Origin: JAEVLT01 sp044598425
Lineage (GTDB): Bacteria; Bacillota; Bacilli; Bacillales; Cytobacillaceae
Reading direction: 5' to 3'
Length of the DNA stretch: 64,000 bases
Assembly (NCBI GenBank): GCA_044598425.1
Contig: CP172536.1
Coordinates: 806,001-870,000 of the forward strand
Position numbers and translations under genes: made by a program. This document shows, one piece after another, positions 17,352 to 26,238 of the stretch (positions are counted from its first letter, which is position 1; every line of letters starts with the position of its first letter). Under the pieces are notes generated by a model that ran no database searches, was not told where the DNA came from, and was given only the letters and a program-made list of their open reading frames with translations.

Positions 17352-17413
17352 TTTACACTTTCTACACATTCTTTTTACAAAACTCCACATTCATTTTATA
17401 TTTCCTTTATAAT
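17352..17413 (+). promoter_or_regulatory. Pho-box-like array and promoter of the glpP-ugp operon
   Basis: Four hexamers at 11-bp periodicity: TTTACA 17352, TACACA 17363, TTTACA 17374, CCACAT 17385, separated by five bases each. This is the layout of a PhoP-binding core (TT[ATC]A[CT]A-N5 repeats). TATAAT (17408-17413) follows. It suggests PhoP-activated glycerol-3-phosphate scavenging under phosphate limitation. Confidence 0.65.
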
Positions 17414-17469
17414 CATCGGTTATGATGAATATGTGTACGAAAAGTGAATAAAACCGGTTATGAATTTGA

Positions 17470-17531
17470 GAAACCATAAAAAAACAATAGGAATGCGTGG
17501 CGGCCTTTGTGTTTTTTATGGTTTCTTTTTT
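17470..17531 (+). promoter_or_regulatory. Leader terminator upstream of glpP (candidate GlpP target)
   Basis: GAAACCATAAAAAA-type arm at 17470 pairs with TTTTTTATGGTTTC (17512-17525), followed by TTTTTT. It sits in the leader between promoter and glpP start. In B. subtilis GlpP with glycerol-3-phosphate antiterminates the glpD leader; a leader terminator before glpP-ugp suggests the same control here (inference). Confidence 0.65.
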
Positions 17532-17556
17532 ATGACTTTGGCAGGGAGGAAGGTTC

Positions 17557-18171
17557 TTGAATGCTTCTAAAGATTTTTTAAATTACTTAAAAGAGGATCG
17601 AATGATTGCAGCTATTAAAAGTCCCAAAAATTTGGAGAAATTTTTAGAAACAGATCTTCAGACCGCTTTTTTACTAATTGGAAATATCAGTGTCATAAAA
17701 AGATATGTGGATCTTCTGAAATCCCATCATCGCCGAGTATTTTTACATGTCGAAAAAATTCCGGGGATTAGCTATGACAAGGAAGGACTTAAATTTTTAG
17801 CTAAGTTTGTGAAACCTGATGGCATCGTATCAACCAAAAGTTCGCTCATCCAATTTGCAAAAAATGAGGGATTAGCAACGATCCAGCGTCTGTTTTTAGT
17901 TGATACGGATGCGGTTAATCACGGACTTGATACTATAAATGAAATAAAGCCGGATGCTCTGGAAATTATGCCGGGTATTATCCCAGATATGATCCACAAA
18001 TTAACAAAAAAAACGGACATCCCGATCATTACAGGCGGTTTGATCGAGAATAAGCAACAAATACAGGCAGCCTTGGACAGTGGGGCGATGGCCGTATCGA
18101 CTGGAACACCGCTGCTATGGAAAAAGGGGTTAACAACTGGAAAAGCCAATAAGAACGGAGAGATTTTATGA
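17557..18171 (+). CDS. glpP: Glycerol-3-phosphate-responsive antiterminator GlpP
   Basis: A 204-residue TIM-barrel-like RNA-binding antiterminator (G3P_antiterm family). Recognisable segments: MIAAIKSPKNLEKFLETD, FLHVEKIPGISYDKEGL, DGIVSTKSSLIQFAK, ALEIMPGIIPDMI and PIITGGLIENKQQI. It binds glycerol-3-phosphate and relieves leader termination. Start TTG 17557 follows GGGAGGAAGG. Its stop overlaps the ugpC start (ATGA). In B. subtilis glpP precedes glpFK; here it heads a ugp import operon, tying uptake of its inducer to its own operon. Confidence 0.93.
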   Translation: MNASKDFLNYLKEDRMIAAIKSPKNLEKFLETDLQTAFLLIGNISVIKRYVDLLKSHHRRVFLHVEKIPGISYDKEGLKFLAKFVKPDGIVSTKSSLIQFAKNEGLATIQRLFLVDTDAVNHGLDTINEIKPDALEIMPGIIPDMIHKLTKKTDIPIITGGLIENKQQIQAALDSGAMAVSTGTPLLWKKGLTTGKANKNGEIL

Positions 18172-19283
18172 AAAAAGTAGAACTTATCAATGTTAGCAAA
18201 TCATATGACAAAAAAACGAAGGTCATTGAGGATATTTCTGTGACGATTGAACCCGGAGAATTTTTCGTATTAGTCGGACCCTCCGGCTGCGGAAAAAGTA
18301 CGATGCTGCGAATGATTGCCGGGCTTGAAGAGATAACCGGCGGAAAGCTGCTAATCGGGGGGCAGCATGTCAATGATTTGCTGCCGAGCCAGCGCAACTT
18401 ATCAATGGTATTCCAAAACTATGCCTTGTATCCGCATTTAACTGTGGAGCAGAACATTACCTTTGGCTTGCACACGAAGAAAATAGCGAAACAGGAAATG
18501 AAAAAACGCTGTGACGAGGCCGCTGAACTGTTGGGGTTGACAGAGTTTCTAAAACGAAAGCCACGTCAATTATCAGGGGGGCAACGTCAGCGTGTCGCCT
18601 TAGCCAGAGCCATTGTGACCCATGCTCCGATCTGCTTAATGGACGAGCCCTTGTCCAACCTGGATGCAAAATTACGTGCAAAAATGCGCTCGGAAATTCG
18701 CCAAATTCAGCGCAAGCTGGGGATTACGATGATCTATGTAACCCATGATCAGACAGAGGCGATGACAATGGCTGACCGGATGATGATTTTAAACAGTGGA
18801 CATATTCAACAAATTGGCAAGCCGCTGGATATTTATAACGAGCCGGCTAATACGTTTGTGGCATCGTTTATCGGTTCTCCGCCGATGAATTTAGCAGATG
18901 CCCGCATTCAAGGACAATCGTTCATTTTTGAAAAAAATGCTGTTATGTTCAAACAATTGCCAAATGAAATTGCCATAAAACAGCAAGTAACGGTTGGAAT
19001 ACGTCCAGAGCATATTCAACTTGCTACATCTCCTCAAGAGGCAAGCTTCATGGCGGAAATTGAAAATGTTGAAATCCTGGGAACGGAAACTCTTTTAACC
19101 TTTTCAATGGGGGATCAGCAACAGTGGATTGCCAAATGGAATGGTCAATGGAATATTTCAGTAGGGGATCAAATTCCAATGTACATTCAGCCGGAGCATT
19201 TGTTTATTTTTGATGCAGATATAGGGAACGTTCTATACCACGAAACAAATCTGAAAAATAAAATGGTAAAGGAGGCATTTTAA
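18168..19283 (+). CDS. ugpC: ABC transporter ATPase, UgpC/MsmK-type
   Basis: A 371-residue carbohydrate-type importer ATPase. Walker A GPSGCGKST (about residues 38-46), Q-loop FQNYALYPH, signature LSGGQRQRVALARA, Walker B CLMDEPLSNLD and H-loop VTHDQTEAM are intact, followed by a C-terminal OB-fold/TOBE domain with GIRPEHIQL. It powers UgpAE import of glycerol-3-phosphate or glycerophosphodiesters. Overlaps glpP by 4 bp, so translation is coupled. Confidence 0.94.
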   Translation: MKKVELINVSKSYDKKTKVIEDISVTIEPGEFFVLVGPSGCGKSTMLRMIAGLEEITGGKLLIGGQHVNDLLPSQRNLSMVFQNYALYPHLTVEQNITFGLHTKKIAKQEMKKRCDEAAELLGLTEFLKRKPRQLSGGQRQRVALARAIVTHAPICLMDEPLSNLDAKLRAKMRSEIRQIQRKLGITMIYVTHDQTEAMTMADRMMILNSGHIQQIGKPLDIYNEPANTFVASFIGSPPMNLADARIQGQSFIFEKNAVMFKQLPNEIAIKQQVTVGIRPEHIQLATSPQEASFMAEIENVEILGTETLLTFSMGDQQQWIAKWNGQWNISVGDQIPMYIQPEHLFIFDADIGNVLYHETNLKNKMVKEAF

Positions 19284-20222
19284 ATGAGTGCCGTTGCGAA
19301 AATGGCTGTATCTAATCCCTCAGAGACTCCAACTGATCCACCAGTAAAGAAGATAAAGTCGAATTTTATTGTTGGTTTGGCGTATCTTTTACCGTCATTC
19401 GTACTATTTGGAATTTTCCTTTTTTACCCGATGTTGCGCACGCTTTATTTGAGCCTGTTTGCCACGGATAGTCAAGGAACCCCGTTAAAGTTCGTTGGTT
19501 TGGACAATTTTACGTATATACTAAGTGATCCCAATTTCCTGCAAAGCATGAAAGCAACCTTATTATTTGTGCTTTACACGGTTCCAAGCGGTGTGATTTT
19601 AGCGTTATTTCTCGCGCTAATTGCCAATGAAAAGCTGAAAGGAATTGGTCTGTTTCGAACATTATTTTCCTCCACGATGGGAATGAGTGTTGCCGCTTCA
19701 TCTGTTATATGGATGTTTATGTACAATCCGGCGATTGGGGTCATCAACAAAGTATTGTCTGCTTTGGGCGTGAAAAATATTCAATGGCTGCAGGATCCCC
19801 ATTATGCCTTGGCAGCCGTATCGATTGCGACGGTTTGGATGAATGTCGGATTTGCGTTTTTGATTCTGCTTGGGGGATTGCAAAATATTGATGAGAAGCT
19901 ATATGAAAATGCGCAAATTGCCGGTGTTAGCTACTGGTATCAGCTGCGAAAAATTACGATTCCAATGGTATCGCCAACCCTGTTCTTTATTATAACAGTA
20001 TCCTTTATCAATTCATTTCAAACCTTTGGCCAAATTGATATTTTGACGAAAGGCGGACCAATTGATTCAACCAATGTCATTGTTTATTCCATTTATAAGG
20101 ATGCCTTTATTAATTATAATATTGGGTCAGCAAGCGCACAGGCCGTCATTTTATTTTTCTGCATTTTAATTCTTACCATTTTGCAATTCAAACTCGGGGA
20201 AAGGAAGGTTCATTATCAATGA
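19284..20222 (+). CDS. ugpA: ABC transporter permease, UgpA-type
   Basis: A 312-residue permease with six predicted membrane segments after a ~35-residue cytoplasmic tail. The EAA loop that docks the ATPase is visible as ENAQIAGVSYWYQLRKITIP (about residues 208-227). RBS AAAGGAGG precedes ATG. It overlaps ugpE by 4 bp. Substrate assignment rests on the glpP-ugp-glycerophosphodiesterase context. Confidence 0.92.
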   Translation: MSAVAKMAVSNPSETPTDPPVKKIKSNFIVGLAYLLPSFVLFGIFLFYPMLRTLYLSLFATDSQGTPLKFVGLDNFTYILSDPNFLQSMKATLLFVLYTVPSGVILALFLALIANEKLKGIGLFRTLFSSTMGMSVAASSVIWMFMYNPAIGVINKVLSALGVKNIQWLQDPHYALAAVSIATVWMNVGFAFLILLGGLQNIDEKLYENAQIAGVSYWYQLRKITIPMVSPTLFFIITVSFINSFQTFGQIDILTKGGPIDSTNVIVYSIYKDAFINYNIGSASAQAVILFFCILILTILQFKLGERKVHYQ

Positions 20223-21034
20223 TCAGCAAAACGAGAAAATCAGTGACCTATTTTTTATTAGTCCTGGCAGCCATGGTAATGATGTTTCCGATTCTCTACG
20301 CTTTTTCGATTAGTTTTATGAGCGGCGCTGAAGTTCTTGAAGGAAAACTGTTGCCAAAATCATTTTCCTTCAGCAATTATCAAGCAGCTTTTGAAAGAGT
20401 ACCGCTGCTGCATTATTTGCTGAATAGTTTCGTGGTCTCCGTCAGTGTGATGATTGGTCAGCTTATTGTTTCAGCACTGGCAGCTTTTGCTTTCGTATTT
20501 ATTCCCTTTAAAGGGCGCGAGGCAATCTTCTTTCTATTTATTTCAACCATGATGATCCCATGGGAAGCAACGATGGTGCCAAATTTCATTACGGTTCAAA
20601 AGCTTGGCTGGATTAATCAGTATTCGGGATTAACGATTCCGTTTTTCGCACTCGCGTTTGGTACATTTTTGTTGAGGCAGCAATTCAAAACAATCCCGAA
20701 AGAATTATATGAGGCTTCACAAGTCGCGGGCATTAGCCGCTTCCGCTTTTTATGGAATGTGGTGCTGCCGGTATCGCGGACAAGCCTCGTGACTTTAAGT
20801 GTATACAGTTTCTTAACTACTTGGAACATGTATTTATGGCCGCTGCTTGTTACGAATACAGAAAAAGTTCGTACTGTTCAAATTGGTTTAAAACAAATGC
20901 AATCACAAGAAATTTCATCCGATTGGGGGGTGGTGATGGCGGCAGTCATTGTCGTAATTTTACCAACATTACTGCTATTATTTTTAGGACAAAAACACTT
21001 GCAAAAAGGATTAACACAAGGAGCCATTAAATAG
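20219..21034 (+). CDS. ugpE: ABC transporter permease, UgpE-type
   Basis: A 271-residue MalG-type permease with six membrane segments and an EAA loop EASQVAGISRFRFLWNVVLP (about residues 163-182). Pairs with UgpA to form the channel. A 4-bp overlap with ugpA and a 12-bp gap to the binding-protein gene mark one operon. Confidence 0.92.
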   Translation: MISKTRKSVTYFLLVLAAMVMMFPILYAFSISFMSGAEVLEGKLLPKSFSFSNYQAAFERVPLLHYLLNSFVVSVSVMIGQLIVSALAAFAFVFIPFKGREAIFFLFISTMMIPWEATMVPNFITVQKLGWINQYSGLTIPFFALAFGTFLLRQQFKTIPKELYEASQVAGISRFRFLWNVVLPVSRTSLVTLSVYSFLTTWNMYLWPLLVTNTEKVRTVQIGLKQMQSQEISSDWGVVMAAVIVVILPTLLLLFLGQKHLQKGLTQGAIK

Positions 21035-21046
21035 GGGGAAAATTCG

Positions 21047-22396
21047 ATGAAGAAAATTTTAGTAGTCATTACAGCAGCAATGATGTTTCTCTTAGCTGCT
21101 TGTTCAAGTGGGAATAATAACGGAGCAACGGTTGACAAACAAAATACGAAAAAAACAAAGTCTGGGAAAACAGAAGTTATCTTTTGGCATGCAATGAGTG
21201 GAAATCTCGAAAAATCATTAAATGAGATTGTTAAGAAATACAATGATTCGCAAGATAAGGTGGAAGTGAAACCTGTTTTTCAAGGTACGTATGAGGAAGC
21301 TTTAACAAAATTTAATACCGTTGCCGGGACGAAAGACGCTCCTGCGATTATGCAAACCTTTGAAGTTGGAACAAAATATATGATTAACAGCGGCAAAATT
21401 CAGCCGGTGCAAAAGTTTATTGATCAAGATAAATATGATACATCCCAGTGGGAGAAAAACATTTCCAATTATTATAAAGTAGACGGCAAACAATATTCGA
21501 TGCCATTCAACTCATCAACACCTGTTCTTGTCTATAACAAAGACGCTTTTAAAGAAGCTGGATTAGATCCAGAAAAAGCTCCTAGAACATATGATGAATT
21601 GAAAGCCGCTGCGAAAAAATTAACAAAGAAAAACGGCAATAACACAACACAATACGGTTTTTCGATTTTAAATTACGGCTGGTTTTTTGAAGAACTACTT
21701 GCTTCACAGGGCGGTTTATATGTAGATCATGAAAATGGCCGCAAAGGAAATGCAGAAAAGGCTGTTTTCAACAGCAAAGAAGGACTAAATGTTTTTAACT
21801 TAATTCGTGATATGTATAAAGAGGGAACATTCTATAATGCTGGAACGAACTGGGATGATATGCGCGCAGCTTTCCAATCAAAGAAAATTGCGATGTTCCT
21901 TGATTCTTCAGCGGGGGTAAAACAATTAATTGATAATGCTTCGTTTAATGTCGGCGTTTCTTACCTCCCTGTTCCAAATGAAGCTGACCGCAAAGGCGTT
22001 ATTATTGGTGGAGCATCATTATGGATGTCAAAGGGCATTAGCGAAGAAACTCAGAAAGCGGCATGGGATTTTATGAAGTATTTGGCTACACCTGAGGTAC
22101 AAGCAAAATGGCATGTAGACAGCGGCTATTTCGCAGTTAATCCTGCAGCCTATGATCAGGATATTGTGAAAAAAGAATGGGAAAAATACCCGCAATTAAA
22201 GGTAACAGTTGATCAGCTTCGTCTGACAAAGTCGATTCCGGCAACTCAAGGTGCGCTGATTTCGGTTTTCCCAGAATCTCGTCAAAAAGTTGTATCCGCT
22301 ATGGAAAGTTTATATCAAGGAGTTTCACCAAAAGAAGCACTTGACCGTGCGTCAGAAGAAACAAACCGTGCGTTAAAAACAGCAAACCAAAAGTAA
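21047..22396 (+). CDS. ugpB: Extracellular solute-binding lipoprotein, UgpB-type
   Basis: A 449-residue family-1 substrate-binding lipoprotein. The signal peptide ends in lipobox LLAAC (Cys near residue 19). The mature part has FWHAMSGNLEKSLNEIVKKY near its start, MPFNSSTPVLVYNKDAF in the hinge region and DFMKYLATPEVQAKWH near the end, as in UgpB. It captures sn-glycerol-3-phosphate or glycerophosphodiesters outside the cell. RBS GGGGGA. A GC-rich hairpin follows the stop. Confidence 0.92.
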   Translation: MKKILVVITAAMMFLLAACSSGNNNGATVDKQNTKKTKSGKTEVIFWHAMSGNLEKSLNEIVKKYNDSQDKVEVKPVFQGTYEEALTKFNTVAGTKDAPAIMQTFEVGTKYMINSGKIQPVQKFIDQDKYDTSQWEKNISNYYKVDGKQYSMPFNSSTPVLVYNKDAFKEAGLDPEKAPRTYDELKAAAKKLTKKNGNNTTQYGFSILNYGWFFEELLASQGGLYVDHENGRKGNAEKAVFNSKEGLNVFNLIRDMYKEGTFYNAGTNWDDMRAAFQSKKIAMFLDSSAGVKQLIDNASFNVGVSYLPVPNEADRKGVIIGGASLWMSKGISEETQKAAWDFMKYLATPEVQAKWHVDSGYFAVNPAAYDQDIVKKEWEKYPQLKVTVDQLRLTKSIPATQGALISVFPESRQKVVSAMESLYQGVSPKEALDRASEETNRALKTANQK

Positions 22397-22402
22397 ACTT
22401 CT

Positions 22403-22430
22403 GGAGCCTGTCTAGAGATAGATGGGCTCC
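22403..22430 (+). terminator. Hairpin after ugpB (weak or processing site)
   Basis: GGAGCC ... GGGCTCC stem about 20 bp past the stop, without a U-tract. More likely an mRNA-stability hairpin separating abundant ugpB from the downstream gene than a true terminator. Confidence 0.4.
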
Positions 22431-22555
22431 TGCTGTGGAATTACTAGTATGTGGAATTGGGTACTCTGTTGGGATTATTGAAGCAAAAAAATAAGCCCGG
22501 ACAAGGAAAAAAGTACTCAATCAAAAGTAAAAAGCTTTCAATGGAGGAATCAACA

Positions 22556-23275
22556 GTGGTACCATCTACAAAAGTATTTGCTCACAGAGGCTTTAGCGGA
22601 AATTTTCCGGAAAATACAATGATTGCCTTTAAAGAAGCCGGGAAATTCGATATAGCTGGTATCGAATTGGATGTTCAATTAACAAAGGATGGAGAAATGG
22701 TTGTCATCCATGATGAGCAGATTGATCGTACAACGAACGGCAGAGGTTTCGTGAAAGATTATACGTATGAACAGCTGCTGACATTTGATGCCGGAAGCTG
22801 GTTTCATCCGAATTTCCATGAGCAAAAACTCCCAAAGCTATCCGAAATATTAGGATGGATGAAAGAAAGGGAGAAACCCCTTACCTTAAATATTGAATTA
22901 AAAAATGACCAAATTCATTATGAGGGTTTAGAAGAAAAAGTGCTTAATCTGATTGAGGAATACCAATTAAAGGATCAAATCATTCTTTCCTCTTTTCATT
23001 ACGAAAGCCTCGTTAAAATAAGGGAGTTAGACAAAAGGATTCCCATCGGCTTTTTAATTCAAGGAATCCATACAACCGCGATTGAAAATGCAAAGAAGAT
23101 TGGAGCTCATATTCATTGCGATGCAACTTTTGCCCTATCCGGCGAAGGAAAGCGTGCAAAAGAGGCAGGACTAGAAATAAGAGTTTACACCATTAATGAC
23201 GCGGATGAGTTTATTAATCTGGAGAAAGCCGGGGCAGATGTCATTATGACGGATTTTCCGGATCAATTTGCATGA
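22556..23275 (+). CDS. ugpQ: Glycerophosphodiester phosphodiesterase, cytoplasmic UgpQ-type
   Basis: A 239-residue GDPD TIM-barrel enzyme hydrolysing glycerophosphodiesters to glycerol-3-phosphate and an alcohol. The signature AHRGFSGNFPENT and the ELDVQLTKDGEMVVIHDE segment with catalytic His and acidic metal ligands are present, plus VIMTDFPDQ at the end. No signal peptide, so it acts on imported substrate. GTG 22556 follows GGAGGA and starts just before the barrel; an upstream ATG at 22451 would add a 35-residue tail without family similarity. It completes the glpP-ugp operon. Confidence 0.9.
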   Translation: MVPSTKVFAHRGFSGNFPENTMIAFKEAGKFDIAGIELDVQLTKDGEMVVIHDEQIDRTTNGRGFVKDYTYEQLLTFDAGSWFHPNFHEQKLPKLSEILGWMKEREKPLTLNIELKNDQIHYEGLEEKVLNLIEEYQLKDQIILSSFHYESLVKIRELDKRIPIGFLIQGIHTTAIENAKKIGAHIHCDATFALSGEGKRAKEAGLEIRVYTINDADEFINLEKAGADVIMTDFPDQFA

Positions 23276-23284
23276 GGGAAACGC

Positions 23285-23347
23285 GGGGACGGTTCATGTG
23301 CTTCTTTTTTCCGAAAAAAGAGGCAAGAGAACAGTCCCCTTGTTTTT
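23285..23347. repeat. REP-like palindrome, copy 2, with T-tract
   Basis: GGGGACGGTTCATGTGCTTC and its inverted partner ending AGTCCCC, then TTGTTTTTTG. It follows the glycerophosphodiesterase and probably terminates the ugp operon. Confidence 0.7.
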
Positions 23348-23412
23348 TGCCTATAAGTATATTATTATATGTATATGAATTTATTTTCTGTTTTCCCTGG
23401 AGGTGAAGGTAC

Positions 23413-23727
23413 TTGATAACCAAATCTGGGCTGGAAATCGAACAAGCTGCCAATATTTTAAAATTATTAGGCGATAAAACGCGTTTAACCATGATCAAAA
23501 TTCTCGATCATCATGATTGCTGTGTATGCGAGTTTGTTGAGATTTTTAAAGTCAGCCAGCCTGCCATCAGCCAGCATATCCGCAAATTGAAAGACGCGGG
23601 TCTGGTAAAGGAAACAAGAAAGGGGCAGTGGATTTTCTATTCATTAAAAAAGGAAGGTATGTTTTACCTACCCATTGGTTCAAGATTTATTGAAGCACTT
23701 GCCAAGCCAGGACGATCGCTTAAATGA
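23413..23727 (+). CDS. arsR: ArsR-family arsenite-responsive repressor
   Basis: A 104-residue winged-helix repressor with the CCVCEF metalloid-binding cysteines (about residues 36-39) at the start of the alpha-3 region, recognition helix VSQPAISQHIRKLKDAGLV and a beta-wing GQWIFYSL. It senses As(III)/Sb(III) and represses the ars operon. TTG 23413 lies five bases after GGTGAAGG. AT-rich sequence at 23350-23390 upstream should hold the promoter/operator. Heads arsR-arsB-arsC. Confidence 0.9.
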   Translation: MITKSGLEIEQAANILKLLGDKTRLTMIKILDHHDCCVCEFVEIFKVSQPAISQHIRKLKDAGLVKETRKGQWIFYSLKKEGMFYLPIGSRFIEALAKPGRSLK

Positions 23728-23779
23728 ACTGGTTAAGCAAGGTTTAAGAATTTCATGTGAATAATTGGAGGTTTCAACA

Positions 23780-25075
23780 TTGGCTTCAACCATACTGGCA
23801 TTCATTATTTTCCTGCTTACTCTTGTGCTTGTCATTTGGCAGCCGAAAAAATTATCCATTGGCTGGTCTGCTTGCGGGGGAGCTGTTCTTGCATTACTAG
23901 CGGGTGTTGTTAATTTTCAAGATGTATTGGAAGTAACGCGCATCGTCTGGAATGCAACTTTTTCGTTTATCGCGATTATCATTATTTCACTCATTCTTGA
24001 TGAAATTGGCTTCTTTGAATGGGCTGCATTACATATGGCTCGGGCTGCAAAAGGAAATGGAGTGAAAATGTTTGTTTATGTAACCATCCTTGGTGCACTT
24101 GTAGCCGCATTCTTTGCCAATGATGGCGCTGCACTGATCCTTACACCAATTGTTTTAGCGATGGTGCGAAATTTAAAATTAGAGGAAAAAATGATTTTTC
24201 CCTTTATTATCGCGAGCGGATTTATCGCCGATACTACATCCTTGCCGCTTGTTGTCAGCAACCTTGTCAATATTGTCTCAGCTGACTTTTTCGGTATTGG
24301 TTTTGCCCGCTTCGCCTCAAGAATGATCGTGCCAAACTTATTTTCCTTAGCGGCGAGCATTTTGGTTTTATATCTTTATTTTCGACAAAATATACCTAGA
24401 CAGTATGATTTAGGACAATTAAAGAAACCTGTTGAGGCGATTCGCGATATCAAAATGTTCCGGTTGTCCTGGCTTGTCCTTGCCGTTCTATTGGCCGGGT
24501 ACTTTATCAGCCAAACGTTCCATATCCCAGTTTCAATTATTGCCGGGGTTGTGGCGCTGTTCTTCTTATTTATGGGTAGAAGAAGCAATGCGGTTGAGAC
24601 AAAAAAGGTTATCAAAGGCGCACCATGGGCAATCGTCTTTTTCTCAATCGGAATGTATGTCGTTGTATACGGTTTGCGAAATGCTGGGCTAACCAGCATC
24701 CTTGCTGATGGGATTCAGTCTGCCGCCAATCATGGAATGTTTGCTGGAACCATCGCGATGGGCTTTATCTCGGCAATTCTTTCTTCGATTATGAATAATA
24801 TGCCGACGGTTATGATCGATGCCCTGGCGATTGCCGAGACGCATACAACCGGTTTGGTTCGGGAAGGCCTCATATATGCGAATGTCATTGGTTCAGATTT
24901 AGGACCGAAAATTACACCAATAGGCTCATTGGCTACATTGTTGTGGCTGCATGTGTTGTCGCAAAAAGGTGTGAAAATTTCTTGGGGGACTTATTTTAAA
25001 ACAGGTATTATCCTAACAATTCCAACGCTGTTTATCACATTAGTTGGACTTTACCTGTGGCTCAAACTTTGGTAA
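23780..25075 (+). CDS. arsB: Arsenite efflux membrane protein ArsB
   Basis: A 431-residue ArsB-type As(OH)3/H+ antiporter with about 12 membrane segments, like the pI258-type protein. Typical segments: AAFFANDGAALILTPIVLAM in the first half and NNMPTVMIDALAI and GSDLGPKITPIGSLATLLWL in the second. TTG 23780 is eight bases after GGAGG; an earlier TTG (23765) includes that RBS. A REP-like palindrome separates it from arsC. Confidence 0.92.
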   Translation: MASTILAFIIFLLTLVLVIWQPKKLSIGWSACGGAVLALLAGVVNFQDVLEVTRIVWNATFSFIAIIIISLILDEIGFFEWAALHMARAAKGNGVKMFVYVTILGALVAAFFANDGAALILTPIVLAMVRNLKLEEKMIFPFIIASGFIADTTSLPLVVSNLVNIVSADFFGIGFARFASRMIVPNLFSLAASILVLYLYFRQNIPRQYDLGQLKKPVEAIRDIKMFRLSWLVLAVLLAGYFISQTFHIPVSIIAGVVALFFLFMGRRSNAVETKKVIKGAPWAIVFFSIGMYVVVYGLRNAGLTSILADGIQSAANHGMFAGTIAMGFISAILSSIMNNMPTVMIDALAIAETHTTGLVREGLIYANVIGSDLGPKITPIGSLATLLWLHVLSQKGVKISWGTYFKTGIILTIPTLFITLVGLYLWLKLW

Positions 25076-25077
25076 CA

Positions 25078-25124
25078 GAGGGCGGTTCTCTTGCTTCCAA
25101 AAAGGAAACAAGAGAACTGTCCCC
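25078..25124. repeat. REP-like palindrome, copy 3
   Basis: GGGCGGTTCTCTTGCTTCC pairs with GGAAACAAGAGAACTGTCCCC. It sits inside the ars operon between arsB and arsC, so it probably tunes read-through rather than ending the operon. Confidence 0.65.
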
Positions 25125-25147
25125 AATAAAAAAGGAGAATGATTAGT

Positions 25148-25570
25148 ATGACAAAAAAAACAATTTACTTTTTATGTACTGGCAATTCCTGCCGCAGTCA
25201 GATGGCGGAAGGTTGGGCAAAAAAATATTTAAATAGCGATGATTGGGATGTGAAAAGTGCAGGCATTGAAGCGCATGGATTAAATCCGAATGCGGTCAAA
25301 GCAATGAAAGAGGCTGGAATCGATATTTCAAATCATACATCGGATGTGATCGATCCCGCCATTTTAAACAATGCTCATTTAGTCGTAACTCTTTGCGGCC
25401 ACGCGGATGAACACTGTCCAATGACACCGCCGCATGTAAAACGCGAGCACTGGGGCTTTGATGACCCGGCTAAAGCAGAAGGCACTGAAGAAGAAAAATG
25501 GACCGTCTTCCAGCGCGTTCGTGATGAAATCGGGGCAAGAATTAAACAATTCGCTGAGACCGGGAAATAA
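25148..25570 (+). CDS. arsC: Arsenate reductase, thioredoxin-dependent ArsC
   Basis: A 140-residue LMW-phosphatase-fold arsenate reductase. The P-loop CTGNSCRS holds the nucleophilic Cys (residue 10), and the second and third redox Cys lie in VVTLCGHADEHCPMTPP. It closely follows B. subtilis ArsC along its length. ATG 25148 is chosen; an ATG nine bases earlier abuts the GGAG RBS. It reduces As(V) to As(III) for ArsB export. Confidence 0.95.
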   Translation: MTKKTIYFLCTGNSCRSQMAEGWAKKYLNSDDWDVKSAGIEAHGLNPNAVKAMKEAGIDISNHTSDVIDPAILNNAHLVVTLCGHADEHCPMTPPHVKREHWGFDDPAKAEGTEEEKWTVFQRVRDEIGARIKQFAETGK

Positions 25571-25601
25571 TAATTTTTAAGACCGAATCATGGAGTATAG
25601 T

Positions 25602-25640
25602 AAAAAATGAAAGAGGGGCTCTCTTATGTCCCTCTTTCAA
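25602..25640. terminator. Bidirectional terminator between arsC and the SET-domain gene
   Basis: TGAAAGAGGG (25608-25617) pairs with CCCTCTTTCA (25630-25639). On the minus strand it is followed by TTTTTT, so it best serves the SET-domain gene. Confidence 0.7.
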
Positions 25641-25711
25641 CAATTCCTGAACTCCGTACTTGCCATCATTTGAAGGCTATTAGACAATAAAGGTATACGA
25701 AGCAATTTTCG

Positions 25712-26092
25712 TCATTCCCCCATATTGAACCAAAGTGGATCGTTATTGTCTACTTCACCATTATAATTGATTAAAATCTCTTCACCTGCTTTTATGTCGG
25801 TGTAGGCGTAAAAATCAAAAGTATGGTTGGCAAAGTTTATTTCATATCGAGCATTCGGCTTGTAGGAATGATTAAATAGCATTCCGTATCCGAGCAGAAT
25901 GGCGGAATGGTTTTTTCCATATTCAAAGGCATAATCAGCTAACAGCGTTTTTTCAATATGAACATGTTCCTTATTAGGGTAAGCAATTACTGGTGCTTCA
26001 TGGATAAGCTCTCCTTTTTTTATATCGCGGGTTGCAAATACACCTCTATTAAACTCCCCGTCGCTTAAAGTTGAAGTTTTGATCTCGATCAT
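25712..26092 (-). CDS. SET-domain protein (putative lysine methyltransferase), 126 aa
   Basis: A minimal stand-alone SET domain. Visible motifs: RGVFATRDIKKGELIHE (SET-N), GMLFNHSYKPNARYEI with the pseudoknot NHS, and DIKAGEEILINYNG with the catalytic-type Tyr. It should bind S-adenosylmethionine; the protein substrate is unknown. No zinc-binding pre/post-SET cysteines. ATG 26092 is chosen because AGGTG lies six bases upstream; a GTG three codons earlier is inside that RBS. Single gene with its own terminator. Confidence 0.82.
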   Translation of the reverse strand: MIEIKTSTLSDGEFNRGVFATRDIKKGELIHEAPVIAYPNKEHVHIEKTLLADYAFEYGKNHSAILLGYGMLFNHSYKPNARYEINFANHTFDFYAYTDIKAGEEILINYNGEVDNNDPLWFNMGE

Positions 26093-26238
26093 AGATGTCA
26101 CCTGGCCAATCTTTTTCTTTAAGCCTGACAGCTATTTGAATAAAAAGCAACTGTTTTCTGTCCGATCAACTTTTTTTGAAACTTTCTCGGCATTATCAAC
26201 GTACTAATGATATAATTAATAAAAACTATAAAAGATTC

